NCBI RefSeq assembly: GCF_002105285.1
Contig: NZ_MUHR01000002.1
Location: 1 to 64,000, forward strand
From: Planktotalea arctica
GTDB lineage: Bacteria > Pseudomonadota > Alphaproteobacteria > Rhodobacterales > Rhodobacteraceae
Direction: 5' to 3'
Length of the DNA: 64,000 nucleotides
Part shown: positions 24,537 to 33,911 of the stretch, one piece after another
How positions within the stretch are numbered: position 1 is the stretch's first letter
Layout: each line of letters begins with the position of its first letter
Notes under the pieces: model-generated
The model's input: the letters and a program-made list of their open reading frames with translations, nothing else
Database searches by the model: none
Told to the model about the DNA's origin: nothing
Translations under genes and position numbers: made by a program

Positions 24537-25013
24537 TCATTTGGAAGTTGAAAGGTGGGCAGCGGTTTGCGCTTTGGCTTTGGCGGCGGCGCAATCCTCG
24601 GGCGCGATGCCAAGCTGGCTTTGGGTGAGCTCCATCACGTCGCTCTCGACGTCCTTCAGCGCGCCGTCGGCAAAGACCACCTGCCAGAGCGCTTCGATCA
24701 TGCTGAGCCGTTCGGCGTAACTGACGCTTTTGCACAGCAAAAAGGCAAAGTCCGGCGTGTCGGGCGCGAAGGCCTCGAGGCGCTCGCACTCTGCGCGCAG
24801 CTTGGCCGCCGCGATCGGGCCGATGCCCTGATAGGCGGCGAGCACACGGTCGATCTGGCTGATTTCCTGCACCGCATATTGCTTGTCCGAAAGCGCGACG
24901 CGCACCAGAAGTGCGCCAAGCGCGTGGGGCACGTCTGCTTCGGGCAAAGGCTTGATTTCGCGCGGCGCGGGGGGCGCTTTGAACAATTTGGAAAGGCGAT
25001 CAAAGACATTCAT
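24537..25013 (-). CDS. TerB-like (TerB family) protein, copy 1
   Basis: 158 residues, same layout as its neighbour: ALGALLVRVALSDKQYAVQEISQID, then EALWQVVFADGALKDVESDV. In this copy the first acidic turn is degenerate (LSDKQY in place of ADGDF), so only the second keeps the typical acidic pattern. The ATG overlaps the DUF1330 stop codon (ATGA), implying coupled translation. Tandem duplication followed by divergence is the likely history. Confidence 0.78.
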   Translation of the reverse strand: MNVFDRLSKLFKAPPAPREIKPLPEADVPHALGALLVRVALSDKQYAVQEISQIDRVLAAYQGIGPIAAAKLRAECERLEAFAPDTPDFAFLLCKSVSYAERLSMIEALWQVVFADGALKDVESDVMELTQSQLGIAPEDCAAAKAKAQTAAHLSTSK

Positions 25014-25306
25014 GGCGCATCATACCCCAGCACGATCGCCAAATCGCCCGCGCTGACCGCTGCGCGTATGGCCTTGGCAGATTGATAGGCGTCGCTGTCA
25101 TAACAGGCGTAGGCCGCCTCGATGGTGGGGAATTCCAGCACCACGCTGCGTGGGCGCATTTCGCCCTCGCGTACCTCTTGGGGACCGCCGCGCACCAGAA
25201 ATTTTGCACCATAGTCCTTGAACGGCGCGGCATTGGCGGCTTGGTAGAGTTTGTAAGTTTCCGCGTCATCGATCGTGACGTGGCCGATCCAATAGCCCTT
25301 TGGCAT
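25010..25306 (-). CDS. DUF1330 family protein
   Basis: 98 residues, a small dimeric alpha/beta (ferredoxin-like) protein: KGYWIGHVTIDDAETYKLYQ, then FLVRGGPQEVREGE, then RSVVLEFPTIEAAYACYDS, all hallmarks of DUF1330. Its biochemical role is unknown. It lies 30 bases after the exported protein gene at 25337 and overlaps the TerB-like gene by four bases. Confidence 0.88.
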   Translation of the reverse strand: MPKGYWIGHVTIDDAETYKLYQAANAAPFKDYGAKFLVRGGPQEVREGEMRPRSVVLEFPTIEAAYACYDSDAYQSAKAIRAAVSAGDLAIVLGYDAP

Positions 25307-25336
25307 TGTGCCTCTCCCTATGATTTGAGCGGCAGG

Positions 25337-25996
25337 CTAGCCCATAAGATCGAAGCCTTCAAAGCGCAAATTATCAAGCGCGATGCCTTGTGGGTCGGTG
25401 TTGAGTAAAATGAAGCCTGCGATATCGGGCTGCATTCCCTGTCGCATAAATCCATAGCTGTCCTCGGCCAATGGACCAAGGGTGAGGGTGTCGATCTCGC
25501 TGCCGTCGCGGCGCAGGAACTGGACCGAGGCATAGCCTTGCTCGCCGCCGCGAATGTCAAAGCCGAGCGTGGGTTGATCGCGCTCGAACAAGACTGCGAC
25601 AGCGCCCTCGCCAACCGCCTCGACCCGTGGATAACTGCGATTGCCGTGGCCATGCAGCACGATCGTGCCAAGCAGGTGCATCGCACCGAGGGTCTGGCCC
25701 GGGCCACCATCAAGGACGGTGAGGGGGAGCAGCGGCGTGCCGGTGATCACGTCGAAATCGCCACTTGCTTCGCGAACCTGGCCCGCGAAACGTTCGCCAA
25801 AAACGACACCATCGCGCACCAGAACTTCGTCGATGCGGCTGCCGATCCCGAGGGAGGAGGTTACATCGTTAAAATCGATCAGCCTGGTGAAACTCAGGCT
25901 GCTCTGGGGTACTTCACAGATCGTGCGCGTGCAGCTTGTTTGCGCGCCAAGCGGGGCGGTGCAGAGCAGGGCGAGAGTAAGTGCCAGAACACGCAT
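25337..25996 (-). CDS. Exported protein of unknown function
   Basis: 219 residues. The signal peptide MRVLALTLALLCTAPLGAQ is followed by a beta-rich mature protein with two early cysteines (SCTRTIC). The pattern (FNDVTSSLGIGSRIDE.., GYASVQFLRRDGSEIDTL.., IALDNLRFEGFD) resembles lectin-like or PEP-CTERM-type beta-sandwich proteins, but no C-terminal sorting signal is present. Likely periplasmic or secreted. It follows pyrG by 40 bases on the same strand. Function not recognised. Confidence 0.75.
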   Translation of the reverse strand: MRVLALTLALLCTAPLGAQTSCTRTICEVPQSSLSFTRLIDFNDVTSSLGIGSRIDEVLVRDGVVFGERFAGQVREASGDFDVITGTPLLPLTVLDGGPGQTLGAMHLLGTIVLHGHGNRSYPRVEAVGEGAVAVLFERDQPTLGFDIRGGEQGYASVQFLRRDGSEIDTLTLGPLAEDSYGFMRQGMQPDIAGFILLNTDPQGIALDNLRFEGFDLMG

Positions 25997-26036
25997 AGGC
26001 GTATCCTAGCACAGATTGCACAAAGGCCAGAGCAAA

Positions 26037-27680
26037 TTATACGAGGCGCGAGTGTTCCTTGGCCGCGCGCACGAAATCCTTGAACAAAGGATGGGGATTG
26101 AACGGCTTGGATTTCAATTCGGGGTGGAACTGAACGCCGATGAACCAGGGGTGATCGGTCCATTCCACGATCTCGGGCAAACGCCCGTCGGGGGACATGC
26201 CCGAAAAGCGCATACCTGCCGCTTCGAGTTTGTCCTTATAGGCGATATCCACCTCGTAGCGGTGGCGGTGGCGTTCCTCGATCGCGTTTGATCCGTAGAT
26301 TTGCGCCACTTTCGAGCCGGGCTGCAATGTCGCGTCATAGGCGCCAAGGCGCATAGTGCCGCCTTTGTTATCATCGGCCGAGCGGCTGACCTTGGCGTTG
26401 CCCTGCACCCATTCCTTCAAGTGGTAGACCACTGGTTCGAAACGTTTTTTGCCCGCCTCGTGATCGAACTCTTCTGATCCGGCGCTCGAGAGGCCCGCGA
26501 CGTTGCGCGCGGCTTCGATAACCGCCATCTGCATGCCAAGGCAGATGCCGAGGTAGGGAATATTGTTTTCGCGCGCGTATTGCGCCGCTTTGATCTTGCC
26601 CTCCGTGCCGCGCTCGCCAAAGCCGCCGGGCACGAGGATCGCGTGATAACCTGCAAGGTAGGGCGCGGCGTCCTCGCTATCGAAGACCTCCGCATCGACC
26701 CAAGAGACGTTGACCTTGACGCGGTTGGCCATGCCGCCGTGCATCAAGGCTTCCTTGATGGATTTATACGCATCCTCAAGCTGGGTGTATTTGCCCACGA
26801 TCGCGACGTTCACTTCGCCGTCGGTGTTGTGGATGCGATCGACCACGTCGCGCCACACGCGCAGATCGGGGCGGGGTGCCGGATTGATCTCGAAGGCGTC
26901 CAGAACCGCTTGATCGAGGCCTTGTTCGTGATAGGCCAGCGGTGCCTCGTAGATGGATTTCAGATCATAGGCGGCGACGACCGATTCCTTGCGCACGTTG
27001 CAAAAGAGCGCGATTTTCTCGCGTTCTTTTTCGGGGATCGGATGTTCGGAGCGGCAGACCAGAATATCGGGGGCAAGGCCGATGCTTTGCATTTCCTTGA
27101 CCGAGTGTTGTGTCGGTTTCGTCTTGAGCTCGCCCGAGGCCGCAAGATAGGGCAGCAACGTCAGGTGCATGTAAATACACTGGCCGCGCGGGCGGTCATG
27201 GCTGAACTGGCGGATCGCCTCGAAAAAAGGTAGCCCTTCGATATCGCCAACCGTGCCGCCGATTTCGCAGAGCATGAAATCCACTTCGTCCTCGCCGATG
27301 GCGATAAAGTCTTTGATTTCGTTGGTGACATGGGGAATGACTTGAATGGTCTTGCCAAGGTAATCACCGCGACGCTCTTTTTCGAGCACGGTGGTGTATA
27401 TGCGCCCCGACGAAATGGAATCGGTCTTGCGCGCGGCAACGCCAGTAAACCGCTCATAGTGGCCAAGGTCGAGATCGGTCTCGGCACCATCATCGGTGAT
27501 GAATACCTCGCCATGTTCGAACGGGCTCATCGTGCCGGGATCGACGTTGAGATAGGGGTCAAGTTTGCGAAGACGCACAGAAAAGCCGCGCGCCTGCAAC
27601 AGCGATCCCAGCGCCGCAGAGGCGAGACCCTTGCCGAGGGAGGAGACAACACCGCCTGTAATAAAGATAAATCTGGCCAT
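26037..27680 (-). CDS. pyrG: CTP synthase
   Basis: 547 residues. The N-terminal synthetase domain begins [18 protein letters not shown] (P-loop-like), and the C-terminal class I glutamine amidotransferase domain has GICLGMQ with the nucleophile cysteine and a terminal GVQFHPEL histidine/glutamate pair. It makes CTP from UTP, ATP and glutamine. An ATG two codons upstream (27686) is also possible; GGGAG lies 10 bases before the chosen start and 4 before the other. Follows secG, a common pairing in alphaproteobacteria. Confidence 0.97.
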   Translation of the reverse strand: MARFIFITGGVVSSLGKGLASAALGSLLQARGFSVRLRKLDPYLNVDPGTMSPFEHGEVFITDDGAETDLDLGHYERFTGVAARKTDSISSGRIYTTVLEKERRGDYLGKTIQVIPHVTNEIKDFIAIGEDEVDFMLCEIGGTVGDIEGLPFFEAIRQFSHDRPRGQCIYMHLTLLPYLAASGELKTKPTQHSVKEMQSIGLAPDILVCRSEHPIPEKEREKIALFCNVRKESVVAAYDLKSIYEAPLAYHEQGLDQAVLDAFEINPAPRPDLRVWRDVVDRIHNTDGEVNVAIVGKYTQLEDAYKSIKEALMHGGMANRVKVNVSWVDAEVFDSEDAAPYLAGYHAILVPGGFGERGTEGKIKAAQYARENNIPYLGICLGMQMAVIEAARNVAGLSSAGSEEFDHEAGKKRFEPVVYHLKEWVQGNAKVSRSADDNKGGTMRLGAYDATLQPGSKVAQIYGSNAIEERHRHRYEVDIAYKDKLEAAGMRFSGMSPDGRLPEIVEWTDHPWFIGVQFHPELKSKPFNPHPLFKDFVRAAKEHSRLV

Positions 27681-27875
27681 GCTCATAGCGCTCCCGTGAG
27701 GACCGTTTGCACCCAATCAGCGTGGCAAAACCGGTCAATTTCCAAGTGGTCAGCATCGCTCGAACGCCGATACTCACGGGATTTGAGCGATACAGGATTC
27801 GTGTGTGTTTAGCAAGGCAAGCGCAACATGATGTTGCGCAAGCCTCTGGGGCGTCAAAGCGTAGTGGCTTTGGCC

Positions 27876-28244
27876 TTAATCCGCGCGCGGCACCAGTGGT
27901 GCGTTATCATCTGCACTTGGGGGGAGCAGATCACTGCCCGTGCCCAGACCGGATGGCGCGCTTTCCTCTACGGCTGCGGGTGCATCGCCGAGACGATCCA
28001 GAACCGAAGTGCCGGCAGATTTCTGCGCTGCGATGATCGTCAGTGTGATCGAAGTGATGATAAAGCAGATCGCCAGGATCCAAGTCACCTTGCCCAAGGC
28101 TGTCGCCGCCGCACGCCCCGACATTGCGCCGCCGCCACCGCCGCCGCCCATGCCAAGCCCGCCCCCTTCGGAACGTTGCATCAAAACGACGCCGACCAAG
28201 GACAAAGCCAGAATAAGGTGAATGATCAGAACGACGTTTTCCAT
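27876..28244 (-). CDS. secG: Preprotein translocase subunit SecG
   Basis: 122 residues with two membrane helices (about 3-22 and 53-73) separated by the typical glycine-rich loop (MQRSEGGGLGMGGGGGGGAMSGRAA). The C-terminal tail is acidic and proline-rich. SecG is the accessory subunit of the SecYEG channel in the inner membrane. Single gene unit upstream of pyrG on the same strand. Confidence 0.95.
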   Translation of the reverse strand: MENVVLIIHLILALSLVGVVLMQRSEGGGLGMGGGGGGGAMSGRAAATALGKVTWILAICFIITSITLTIIAAQKSAGTSVLDRLGDAPAAVEESAPSGLGTGSDLLPPSADDNAPLVPRAD

Positions 28245-28307
28245 GGGTGCCTGCGCGCTATTGGTTCAGCGAGCTATCTAGGCAATCACGGCGCTCCGTG
28301 CAACCCG

Positions 28308-28796
28308 TCAATCCGCGACGGTGCTTTCAAAATAGCGCGCTTTGATCGTGACGGGGAAGTTGACCGAGCGCGCAATGAAGCAGTGCGCATGAATGCGCCC
28401 GTGGATTTCATCGGCGCAGCTCACGTCCGTTCCGGGGGCGAGGCCGATTTCAGGGCGCAACTGCGCCCGGATGAAACGCCCGGTGCCATCGGGTAGGCTT
28501 TCGCCCGTGCCAAGCGGTGTGTCCACATAGGAGTGCACGATCAACCCTGCATTTGACGCGAGGTGCAGGAACCAGAGCATATGGCACGAACTGAGCGCTG
28601 CAATCAGCATGTCCTCTGGATTATAGAGCGCGGAATCGCCCCCGAGCAGTGGATCGTTTGAGCAGGAGATGGCGGGTTTTCCCGGGCTCTCGAGGCTCCA
28701 GTCGCGCCTGTAGGCCTTATAGTGCGAGGTACCGCTGCCGAGATTCCCGCTCCAACGGATGCGCGGCTCGAAATCGTGCTCGCTACTCATCGACAT
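28308..28796 (-). CDS. OsmC family protein
   Basis: 162 residues. The OsmC/Ohr fold is recognisable from NPEDMLIAALSSCHMLWFLHLA, with the peroxidatic cysteine in SSCHM. The partner cysteine position carries HAHCFIARS. These enzymes reduce organic hydroperoxides or act as detoxifying thiol peroxidases in the cytoplasm. The start overlaps the end of the upstream membrane-protein gene by 14 bases (or 8, if the second ATG is used). Confidence 0.88.
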   Translation of the reverse strand: MSMSSEHDFEPRIRWSGNLGSGTSHYKAYRRDWSLESPGKPAISCSNDPLLGGDSALYNPEDMLIAALSSCHMLWFLHLASNAGLIVHSYVDTPLGTGESLPDGTGRFIRAQLRPEIGLAPGTDVSCADEIHGRIHAHCFIARSVNFPVTIKARYFESTVAD

Positions 28797-29181
28797 CGTC
28801 CATATCCGCTTGTCCCGAGATGGCGCGGCGAATGTGCGACCAGCTCAGACCAACGCCAAGAACGAGGCTGAGAGCGATCAGCCCGAGCCACAGATTGACC
28901 GCCTGATTTTCCAGCGAAAGCCAGCCGAAATCATAGAGCACCCAGAGCAAGGCGGCGATGAGCGCGAGCACCAGCGCCATGCCGAACGGTCCGATCGAGC
29001 GCAGCGTCGCGCGCATGAAGATGATGTAGCCGATCAACAGGATCAGCCCGCTGAGCACGATTAGCGGCAGTTGATCACTATAATTCTGCACCGACCAGTG
29101 CAGCCAATTGTATTGCGTCGGATTATATGTTGCGGCGAGCAGCGCAAAGGCGATGAGCCAGCGAAGGGCAATACGGATCAT
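28783..29181 (-). CDS. Small four-helix membrane protein (DUF6524-like)
   Basis: 132 residues with four predicted membrane helices (about 3-20, 36-54, 63-81, 93-112). The start MIRIALRWLIAFALLAATYN has AAGGAG 8 bases upstream, better than an earlier in-frame ATG. It resembles a small proteobacterial family that I recall as DUF6524. An acidic cytoplasmic tail (DMDDVDE) ends the protein. Divergent from purA. Function unknown. Confidence 0.75.
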   Translation of the reverse strand: MIRIALRWLIAFALLAATYNPTQYNWLHWSVQNYSDQLPLIVLSGLILLIGYIIFMRATLRSIGPFGMALVLALIAALLWVLYDFGWLSLENQAVNLWLGLIALSLVLGVGLSWSHIRRAISGQADMDDVDE

Positions 29182-29394
29182 AATGGCACTCCTTTGAGAG
29201 TATGTTTTGCCCAAGCCGCGCGCACTGTCCAGAGCGCGGGAGTTCATTCGCAGCGGCCCTTCGGGGAGAGTTTAAGGGCAAGGTGAAGCCGGGGCGCGCG
29301 ACTTTTGGCAATGGTGCGGCGAAATAGGTGTTTCGCTTGGCGGGTCTGCGGCCTATACGGGCGCGGGTTTGACGCAATGGGAAAGGTCACTCGT

Positions 29395-30690
29395 ATGGCA
29401 AATGTAGTAGTCGTTGGCGCACAATGGGGCGACGAAGGTAAAGGCAAGATTGTCGACTGGCTGTCCGAGCGGGCCGACGTTATCGCGCGTTTTCAGGGCG
29501 GGCATAATGCGGGTCACACGCTGGTGATCGATGGCGAGGTGTTCAAGCTCAATGCGCTGCCCTCGGGCGTCGTGCGCGGTGGCAAGCTGTCGGTGATCGG
29601 CAATGGTGTGGTGCTGGATCCTTGGCATTTGGTCAACGAGATCGCGTCCATTCAAAAGCAAGGCGTTGAAATCACGCCTGAGACTTTGATGATTGCCGAG
29701 AACACGCCGCTTATTTTACCAATCCACGGCGAGCTTGATCGCGCACGCGAAGAAGCGGCCTCCAAGGGCACGAAGATTGGCACGACAGGGCGCGGTATCG
29801 GGCCGGCCTATGAGGATAAAGTTGGTCGCCGCTCTGTGCGCGTGGCCGACCTTGGTGATCTGGCGACGCTGGAAGCGCGGGTCGATCGCGCATTGCAGCA
29901 TCATGATCCCTTGCGCAAAGGCCTTGGCATCGAGCCGATTGATCGTGATGCGCTGGTGGCGCAACTGGTCGAGATTGCACCGCAAATTCTGCAATATGCA
30001 GCGCCAGTCTGGAAAGTGCTCAACGAGCGCAAGAAGCGCGGCGAGCGGATTTTGTTCGAAGGCGCGCAGGGCGCGCTGCTCGATATCGACTTTGGCACTT
30101 ATCCTTTTGTGACTTCCTCGAACGTGATTGCAGGGCAGGCGGCAACAGGCGTTGGCGTCGGTCCCGGCTCGATTGATTACGTTCTTGGCATTGTCAAAGC
30201 CTACACGACGCGCGTCGGCGAGGGTCCGTTTCCAACGGAGCTTGATGACGCCGACGGTCAGCGCCTTGGCGAGCGGGGCCGCGAGTTCGGCACAGTTACG
30301 GGGCGCAAGCGCCGCTGTGGCTGGTTTGACGCCGCGCTGGTGCGCCAGACCTGCGCCACATCGGGCGTCACGGGGATTTCCCTAACCAAGCTGGACGTGC
30401 TTGACGGTTTCGAGACGCTAAAAATCTGCGTTGGCTATATGCTTGACGGGACACGCATTGATTATTTGCCCACTGCGGCGGATCACCAGACGCGCTGCAC
30501 GCCGATCTACGAGGAAATGCCGGGCTGGTCAGAGAGCACGGAGGGCGCGCGTTCCTGGGCAGAGCTTCCTGCGAATGCGATCAAGTATGTGCGCCGCGTG
30601 GAAGAGTTGATTGAGTGCCCTGTCGCACTACTATCAACTTCACCGGAACGCGAGGACACGATCCTTGTCACTGACCCGTTTGAGGACTGA
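29395..30690 (+). CDS. purA: Adenylosuccinate synthase
   Basis: 431 residues. [22 protein letters not shown] holds the GTP-binding and catalytic loop (GDEGKGK, with the catalytic aspartate and histidine GGHNAGHT). [14 protein letters not shown] and [12 protein letters not shown]-type segments are present. It converts IMP to adenylosuccinate using GTP. AAAGG lies upstream of the ATG at 29395; longer in-frame starts would run into the divergent promoter. Its stop codon overlaps the next start by one base (TGATG). Confidence 0.97.
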   Translation: MANVVVVGAQWGDEGKGKIVDWLSERADVIARFQGGHNAGHTLVIDGEVFKLNALPSGVVRGGKLSVIGNGVVLDPWHLVNEIASIQKQGVEITPETLMIAENTPLILPIHGELDRAREEAASKGTKIGTTGRGIGPAYEDKVGRRSVRVADLGDLATLEARVDRALQHHDPLRKGLGIEPIDRDALVAQLVEIAPQILQYAAPVWKVLNERKKRGERILFEGAQGALLDIDFGTYPFVTSSNVIAGQAATGVGVGPGSIDYVLGIVKAYTTRVGEGPFPTELDDADGQRLGERGREFGTVTGRKRRCGWFDAALVRQTCATSGVTGISLTKLDVLDGFETLKICVGYMLDGTRIDYLPTAADHQTRCTPIYEEMPGWSESTEGARSWAELPANAIKYVRRVEELIECPVALLSTSPEREDTILVTDPFED

Positions 30691-30935
30691 TGGCCCTATC
30701 TTATAAAGCCCGCCGGCGCTGGGCGTTGATCATTTTATTGATCGGCATGCCGCTTTATATCATCTTCGCGATTGCGGGGGTGGCGACGTTGTTTGCCTAC
30801 ACGGGGCGTCCGCCGATTTGGGCGGAGTTCGCGACCTACGTGGTTCTTGGCATCATCTGGATCGTGCCGTTTAAGTCGGTATTCATGGGGATCGGCCAAG
30901 CCGACCCGGATGCGCCAAAAGGCAATGATCCCTGA
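30690..30935 (+). CDS. DUF2842 family membrane protein
   Basis: 81 residues with two membrane helices (about 10-36 and 46-64): RRRWALIILLIGMPLYIIFA, then WAEFATYVVLGIIWIVPF. The K-A-R-R-R-W start and W..P-F-K end are typical of the alphaproteobacterial DUF2842 family. Translationally coupled to purA. Function unknown. Confidence 0.88.
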   Translation: MALSYKARRRWALIILLIGMPLYIIFAIAGVATLFAYTGRPPIWAEFATYVVLGIIWIVPFKSVFMGIGQADPDAPKGNDP

Positions 30936-30959
30936 GCTCATGGTTCTAAATTGAAAAAA

Positions 30960-30988
30960 GCGGCGGCTCCTGGCAGGGAGCCGCCGCG
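30960..30988 (-). terminator. Strong intrinsic terminator of the coiled-coil protein gene
   Basis: GCGGCGGCTCC-TGGCA-GGGAGCCGCCGC forms an 11-bp GC stem. On the minus strand it is followed by CTTTTTTCAA, so it terminates the gene at 31013. On the plus strand it can also stop purA-DUF2842 transcripts, though without a T-run. Confidence 0.85.
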
Positions 30989-31012
30989 TTCACTCGTTAC
31001 GAAACCGGGGTG

Positions 31013-33088
31013 TTAACCGGCCGCACGCGTGTCGGGCTTGAAACTGATCCGATCGGAAACGGTGAAACGTCCACCGCTGATCTTTTCAATCTTGCCCTGC
31101 CGCAAGAGCTGGCCGAACGAGCGCAGACCATCCTCTCGCGAAAAGTTCTCTTCCTGGACCATGCGCACTTTTGTCATGAGCTGCGGGCGGGAAAATTGTT
31201 CTTTACCTTCAACATACGCCAAGTAAGCAGCCGCTGCTTCGAGCAGATCCGGAAGCTCGGTTGCGCTCATTTCTTCAGCGAACTCCTGAAAACTTCCACC
31301 CTCGGGTGCGATGTTGCTATCAAGCGGTTGCACAGCCGCGGGGGACGGCGTTTGCCCGGCTTTGATGCGGCGCGGGCGCACAGGTTGAGGTGCCTCTGAT
31401 TGCAGCGGTGCCGGAGCGGGGGTGTCCACGCGTTGCTCTGCAACCAATTTCAAAGGTGGACGCGCAAGCACGGGCGCGCTTTCGTTCGGGGTTAACCTGC
31501 GAACAGGTCGGCGCGGCTGCACAGCGCTTTCCAGATCGTTCCGGTAGCTTTCGGTTTCATCGACTTGCTCGGCATTGCCGCCTGACCCCTTGTCGGCGCG
31601 CGCGGCTGCGACGGCGGCGCGCAGATGTCCCAGCGCGTTGCGTCGTTTCTTGCCGTCCGGCTCTTCCAGCTCGGACGTGGCTTGATCCATCAAACGATCG
31701 ACCTCGACGTCGGGGGTGAGCGCAAGATCGTCAGAGCCGCGCGTTGCTGCGGGCGTCTCTGGCACGTTTTGCTCCAGTACTGGCTCCAAGTCTTGCGCAG
31801 GCGCGGGCACCGGTTCCGAAGCTGAAAGGCCTGCAAGTTCTGCCTCCACTGCGGCCAATTCACGTGCGAGTTCGTCCTCTTCGCTGTCCGAGAGCGAGCT
31901 GTCGATCGCGGGCTTTGACGCGATTGGTGCGGCCGTGACCGACGGGGCTTCGGCCTGTGCGCTGTCGTCTACGTCATCGTCTTCCTCGATGTCGCCGCTT
32001 GCGATGGCTGCTTCAAACTCTTCGCGCTTCATTTTGATCACGCGGGCGCGAATGGGGGCTGTTGGGGCTGTTGCGGTTGTTGGTACGACCTCAGCGACAG
32101 CTTCGGTTGGTGCTGGCTCGATCTGAGGTTCTGTCTGCTTGGCAAGGCGGGATATAACGCCAGAAATCGCGTCCTCGGTCTGCGTTAGAGATTTGGCGGT
32201 ATTTTGCGCCTCGGAGACAGGCTCGAAATCAGGCTCGATCAGGTCTTCGAGATCGGTATCATCATCGCGCCCTTGCATGATTTCGTCTGCATGTTCGTCC
32301 TCGGAATAAGCTGGTGCCGTTGGGGTTTTGCCGGGCTGACCCACAACTGCGCGAATGCGTGCAAGCTTTGCCGCGACAGAATCGTTGTTGTCCTCCAGCT
32401 CTGCTTTTGCGGCATTCTCGCGTGCGGCAGCTTGCGCCGCCTGCTGTGTGCGGCGCGCATCCTCCTGTGCCTGCTCAAGTTCTTCTTGGGCAAGGCGTGC
32501 GGCCTCTTCATCGGCGCGAGCCTTCGCGTCGGCTTGGGCCTCCAAAGCTGCGGCTTGGTTAAGCTCCGCCTGTTTGGCGGCGTCCTTTTCAGCCTGCGCG
32601 CGCGCGGCTTTCGCCTCGGCTTCTTGTGCGGCTTCTGCCTCTGCTTGCGCCTTTTGTTGTGCGATACGGGCGTGGCGCTCTGCTTTGGCCTGCGCGCGCG
32701 CTGCGGCTTCATGTGCGATGCGCTCTTCTTCGAGGCGGGCTTGCTCTGCTTCGGATGTGTCCAAATCAGCCTCTAGTGGGCCGGGGTTATTTTCTAGCGG
32801 CCCCTTTGGCTTGGCGATTGCGCCGCTGACGGGCAATTGCGTGCGCAATACGATGTTGCCGCCATCGCTGTGGGCCTCGACGCGGCGGGAAACTTCACGC
32901 TCTGCGATGCGCGCCAGCATTTCCGCGTCAGGTGTCGGGGGCTCTGCGCCAAAATACCGGTCGTCGGCGGCCAAGTCGCGAAAATACTCCGCAATGGCTT
33001 TCATCGTATCGAACGAATCGTCAAACCCCTCCAAAGTGCAGGAGAATGTGCCGTAGGATACGGTGAGAACTTTGCTCGTATTTACCAT
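31013..33088 (-). CDS. Large Ala/Glu-rich coiled-coil protein of unknown function
   Basis: 691 residues. The first 70 residues (SKVLTVSYGTFSCTLEGFDD, then SFDTMKAIAEYFRDLAADDRYFGAEPP) form a compact conserved-looking domain. Residues about 105-250 are a long charged coiled coil of E/A/K/R heptads. The middle is low-complexity and acidic, and about the last 90 residues (FQEFAEEMSATELPDLLEAA, then SRPQLMTKVRMVQ..FSREDGLRSFGQLLRQGKIEKI) look like a folded winged-helix-type domain. It has no signal peptide or membrane segment. The layout (small domain, rod, disordered linker, DNA- or protein-binding tail) suggests a scaffold, but no function is known to me. It is divergent from thiN. Confidence 0.8.
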   Translation of the reverse strand: MVNTSKVLTVSYGTFSCTLEGFDDSFDTMKAIAEYFRDLAADDRYFGAEPPTPDAEMLARIAEREVSRRVEAHSDGGNIVLRTQLPVSGAIAKPKGPLENNPGPLEADLDTSEAEQARLEEERIAHEAAARAQAKAERHARIAQQKAQAEAEAAQEAEAKAARAQAEKDAAKQAELNQAAALEAQADAKARADEEAARLAQEELEQAQEDARRTQQAAQAAARENAAKAELEDNNDSVAAKLARIRAVVGQPGKTPTAPAYSEDEHADEIMQGRDDDTDLEDLIEPDFEPVSEAQNTAKSLTQTEDAISGVISRLAKQTEPQIEPAPTEAVAEVVPTTATAPTAPIRARVIKMKREEFEAAIASGDIEEDDDVDDSAQAEAPSVTAAPIASKPAIDSSLSDSEEDELARELAAVEAELAGLSASEPVPAPAQDLEPVLEQNVPETPAATRGSDDLALTPDVEVDRLMDQATSELEEPDGKKRRNALGHLRAAVAAARADKGSGGNAEQVDETESYRNDLESAVQPRRPVRRLTPNESAPVLARPPLKLVAEQRVDTPAPAPLQSEAPQPVRPRRIKAGQTPSPAAVQPLDSNIAPEGGSFQEFAEEMSATELPDLLEAAAAYLAYVEGKEQFSRPQLMTKVRMVQEENFSREDGLRSFGQLLRQGKIEKISGGRFTVSDRISFKPDTRAAG

Positions 33089-33227
33089 GATCTACTCGCT
33101 TTACTTTGTTACAAGTCTGACAATAACCGACCAGTGCTGACCAAAGCGGCCCGAATCTATGACTGGGAGCGTATCATTTCGTGTTCTAAATGTGATCTGT
33201 TTCCCAAAAGAGGAACAATTCTGGGCT

Positions 33228-33911
33228 ATGGATAAAATTGTTCGCAAATTTGAACCTATTACTCTGGTTGGGGGCGCTCCGCTGCCCGAGGGAGCTTTGG
33301 CGCGCGCTATTGTTCATGCTCCGGACATCGTTGCGGCAGATGGCGGTGCAGCTCCGATCCTGCGCCAAGGGCTGATGCCGCAGGCGGTAATCGGAGATAT
33401 GGATTCACTTTCTGGCAAATTAAAGGCAACCTTGCCCGCGTCGGTGATTTACGAGGTTGCTGAACAAGACAGTACAGACTTTGAGAAATGCTTAATGCGC
33501 ATCGAAGCTCCGCTGATTGCAGGGCTCGGGTTTCTGGGTGGTCGCCTTGATCACCAACTTGCAGTGTTTCACGGATTGATGCGCTTTGCCGGACAGCGCT
33601 GTCTATTGCTGGGGGAAAACGAAACGGTCTTTTTATGTCCCGCGCGTCTTGAGTTGCCGCTGGACGCTGGGACACCGGTTTCGCTGTTTCCGCTGGCACC
33701 GGTGCGCGGCGCGATGCGGGGGCTGAAATGGTCCTTTGATGCGCTGGATTTTGCCCCTGGTCACAGGATCGGCACGTCTAACGAGGCTTCCGGGCCAGTT
33801 TCGCTAACGATGAACGCGCCTGCGATGCTGTGTATCTTGCCTGCGCATTGTTTCGAAATTGCTTTCAAGGCACTGCGGGAGCAACCCGGCTCATGGCCCG
33901 CTCGCGCATAA
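33228..33911 (+). CDS. thiN: Thiamine pyrophosphokinase
   Basis: 227 residues. Substrate and catalytic motifs: VAADGGAAPIL, VIGDMDSL, and DSTDFEKCL, the pattern of thiamine pyrophosphokinase (ATP plus thiamine gives thiamine diphosphate). GFLGGRLDHQLA follows. The ATG at 33228 lies 15 bases after AGAGGA, so translation initiation is not strong; an earlier start cannot be ruled out. Its 3' end overlaps the convergent transporter gene by 47 bases. Confidence 0.88.
   Translation: MDKIVRKFEPITLVGGAPLPEGALARAIVHAPDIVAADGGAAPILRQGLMPQAVIGDMDSLSGKLKATLPASVIYEVAEQDSTDFEKCLMRIEAPLIAGLGFLGGRLDHQLAVFHGLMRFAGQRCLLLGENETVFLCPARLELPLDAGTPVSLFPLAPVRGAMRGLKWSFDALDFAPGHRIGTSNEASGPVSLTMNAPAMLCILPAHCFEIAFKALREQPGSWPARA

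Noticed and set aside
24078-25013. Tellurite resistance operon
   Set aside because: Only TerB-like domains are present; no terC, terD or terZ type genes are in the neighbourhood.
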